From NCBI GenBank assembly GCA_009699615.1, contig WLNV01000088.1, forward strand, positions 1 to 6,553: 6,553 bases of DNA, written 5' to 3'. Origin of the DNA: Actinomycetota bacterium (GTDB taxonomy: Bacteria > Actinomycetota > Thermoleophilia > Solirubrobacterales > Solirubrobacteraceae). The notes under the pieces were generated by a model. That model had not been told where the DNA came from. It did no database searches and saw nothing but the letters and a program-made list of their open reading frames with translations. The position numbers were made by a program, and so were the translations under genes. Of this stretch, positions 5,443 to 6,553 are shown piece by piece (the stretch's first letter is position 1; the number at the start of each line of letters is the position of its first letter).

Positions 5443-6135
5443 ATGCGCCTGATTGCGTGGAACGCCAACTACAACAACCAACGTCGGTCATTCGAGGCCG
5501 ATCTGGCACTGCTCGCCCCCTTGAACGGCGACGTCATTGTCTTGTCCGAGACGTCGCGTCCCAAGGTGGAAGCAAGCGGCAAAGTAATGTGGATCGGTGG
5601 CGAGGGGCCTGGGTTGGCCGTCGCCGCTCTGAATGGCTACTCCATTGAACCGAGCGAATCGAACGTCGAAGCGCCGAAGCTGTCTGGCGGCTTCACGGTA
5701 GACGGCCCACTGAGGTTCAATCTGTTGGCCGTCTGGCCAGTGAAGACACAAGGCGATTCGTATGCTCGGATCCTTGATGCGTGTCTCGACTGCCATGCGG
5801 GCCTGTTGAGAACTGACCGAGTCGTGTTGGCGGGCGATCTCAACAGCAGCACCCGCGTCATCAACCAGGCGGAGTCGCATCCTCGGTTTGTTGCAAGGGC
5901 GACCGCACTCGGGCTCGCCAGCGTCTACCACCATCAATCGGGAGAGCGGCACGGAGATGAGACCAAGGCGACCTATCGCCACGGTAAGAAGACGCCTCGG
6001 CCGTTCTGCATCGACTACTGCTTCGTGTCGACACCTTGGCTGAACTCGGCTTCGCTGGAAATTCTCGATGGCCCAGAGTGGGAGGGTCGCAGTGACCACT
6101 ACCCCTTAGTGCTGGAGCTGCCGGACGGGCTGTAA
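5443..6135 (+). CDS. Endonuclease/exonuclease/phosphatase (EEP) family protein
   Basis: A 230-aa protein with the metal-dependent EEP fold shared by exonuclease III/APE1, DNase I and inositol phosphatases. Visible active-site motifs, in order: MRLIAWNANYN with N7; VIVLSET with metal-binding E36; VVLAGDLNSS with D132 and N134; CIDYCFVS with D191; and SDHYPL with D218 and H219 near the C-terminus. The usual histidine of the third motif is replaced by W98 in NLLAVWPVK, which I have seen in related small EEP proteins, so activity is still plausible. The substrate cannot be read from sequence; DNA, RNA or a phosphoester metabolite are all possible. There is no signal peptide, so it is probably cytoplasmic. 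The ATG has GAAGG (5431-5435) seven bases upstream. The gap to the preceding gene is 105 bases with no clear promoter, so co-transcription with the secreted-protein gene is possible. Confidence 0.9.
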   Translation: MRLIAWNANYNNQRRSFEADLALLAPLNGDVIVLSETSRPKVEASGKVMWIGGEGPGLAVAALNGYSIEPSESNVEAPKLSGGFTVDGPLRFNLLAVWPVKTQGDSYARILDACLDCHAGLLRTDRVVLAGDLNSSTRVINQAESHPRFVARATALGLASVYHHQSGERHGDETKATYRHGKKTPRPFCIDYCFVSTPWLNSASLEILDGPEWEGRSDHYPLVLELPDGL

Positions 6136-6140
6136 TGAGC

Positions 6141-6177
6141 GGCACCTTCCTCATGAATAGGAAGCACCGTCGGTGCC
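6141..6177. terminator. Hairpin between convergent EEP and DUF1643 genes
   Basis: CTTCCT (6146-6151) pairs perfectly with AGGAAG (6159-6164) around a seven-base loop, starting 10 bases after the stop at 6135. Alternatives use GGCACC (6141-6146) with GGTGCC (6172-6177), or GCACC/GGTGC (6164-6176). There is no clear T-tract, but the position between convergent genes fits a bidirectional terminator. Confidence 0.4.
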
Positions 6178-6217
6178 TGCTGGAACGGCCAGCGCCCCCC
6201 GACCCGCGCCAACGCGC

Positions 6218-6553
6218 TCAAGGCCACGGCCGGGTAGCGACATCGCCTCGGACATACAGAGGGTGACGGGGTTGGCCACTGGCGGTGACACCGAGGCAGT
6301 GCGGTTCGCGGAGCAGCGGCACGACCGCGGCTGCGCGCGCCAGCATGTCTCCGTCTGCGCCCCACGCCACGTAGGTCTGCCGCGCCAGTTGGCTCAGTTC
6401 CCTCAATATCGCGTCATTGTGTGGCCCAACCGGATCGGCGGTTGCCCGAAGGCCGCTGGGCTTGTTATGCCGCGCAGCGAACAAATTGGCGAACATCAAT
6501 CCGCCGGCGCCGGCGAGTCGAGAGCGAGCAATGCAGCGATCCAGCGTGGGGCG
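6218..6553 (-). CDS. DUF1643 family protein, C-terminal part (runs off right edge)
   Basis: The minus strand is open from the right edge to the TGA at 6218-6220, giving about 111 residues; the N-terminus lies outside. The visible sequence matches the conserved order of DUF1643 proteins: PTLDRCIARSR (family: D-T-R-C--FA), GGLMFANLFAARHNKP, ADPVGPHNDAIL, YVAWGADGD, and HCLGVTASGQPRHPLYV close to the C-terminus. The family is widespread in accessory DNA and has no established function; the conserved Asp, Asn, Trp-Gly and His residues suggest an enzyme. A TTG/ATG at about 6499-6496 is internal to the family motif and is not the true start, because the frame and the similarity continue to the edge. 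It is convergent with the EEP gene, with 82 bases between the stop codons. The C-terminus looks complete for the family. Confidence 0.88.
   Translation of the reverse strand, partial: RPTLDRCIARSRLAGAGGLMFANLFAARHNKPSGLRATADPVGPHNDAILRELSQLARQTYVAWGADGDMLARAAAVVPLLREPHCLGVTASGQPRHPLYVRGDVATRPWP

Noticed and set aside
5488..6099. Long minus-strand frame of 203 codons
   Set aside because: It is antisense to the EEP gene, which has all its active-site motifs in order; the minus frame shows no recognisable protein features.
1..6553. Integron cassette array, suggested by single genes with their own starts
   Set aside because: No pairs of RYYYAAC and GTTRRRY core sites flank the genes, no attC-like folded site precedes the starts, and genes lie on both strands.

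Overview
The window looks like an accessory stretch of a GC-rich (about 60% by eye) proteobacterial chromosome. Several genes start about 5-7 bases after a TAnnnT -10 box, or carry one shortly upstream. That style, together with the gene content, fits Lysobacterales (Xanthomonadaceae-like) or a neighbouring beta/gammaproteobacterium. The taxon is an inference and no marker gene is present. No rRNA, tRNA, transposase, integrase, CRISPR array or housekeeping gene was seen.

Layout from left to right. Positions 1-208 (minus strand) are the N-terminal part of a DUF6994-like protein that runs off the left edge. Divergent from it, 309-1598 encodes a 429-aa protein with an N-terminal helix-turn-helix and a C-terminal coiled coil. 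A 250-base stretch follows with only a doubtful ORF (1648-1887). Next come a small, very charged minus-strand protein (1847-2143) and a plus-strand DUF5681 protein of the phage-terminase-associated type (2310-2657). Convergent to that is an Ala-rich coiled-coil protein (2709-3335, minus). Directly upstream of it on the same strand lies a decayed fragment of an Mrr-type restriction endonuclease C-terminus (3373-about 3545).

The right half is mostly plus strand: a 67-aa two-helix membrane protein (3654-3857), a 270-aa orphan whose C-terminal half resembles a divergent Mrr-like nuclease (3981-4793), a secreted 151-aa protein (4882-5337) and an endonuclease/exonuclease/phosphatase (EEP) family enzyme (5443-6135). 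The window ends with the C-terminal part of a minus-strand DUF1643 protein (6218-6553) that runs off the right edge.

The genes do not form one pathway. They look like single-gene accessory units, many with their own promoter and start site and with frequent strand switches, as in a cargo or defence hotspot. The items most worth attention are the orphan putative nuclease at 3981-4793, the Mrr remnant near it, and the recurring leaderless-type promoter layout. I found no convincing multi-gene system that can be called new from sequence alone.
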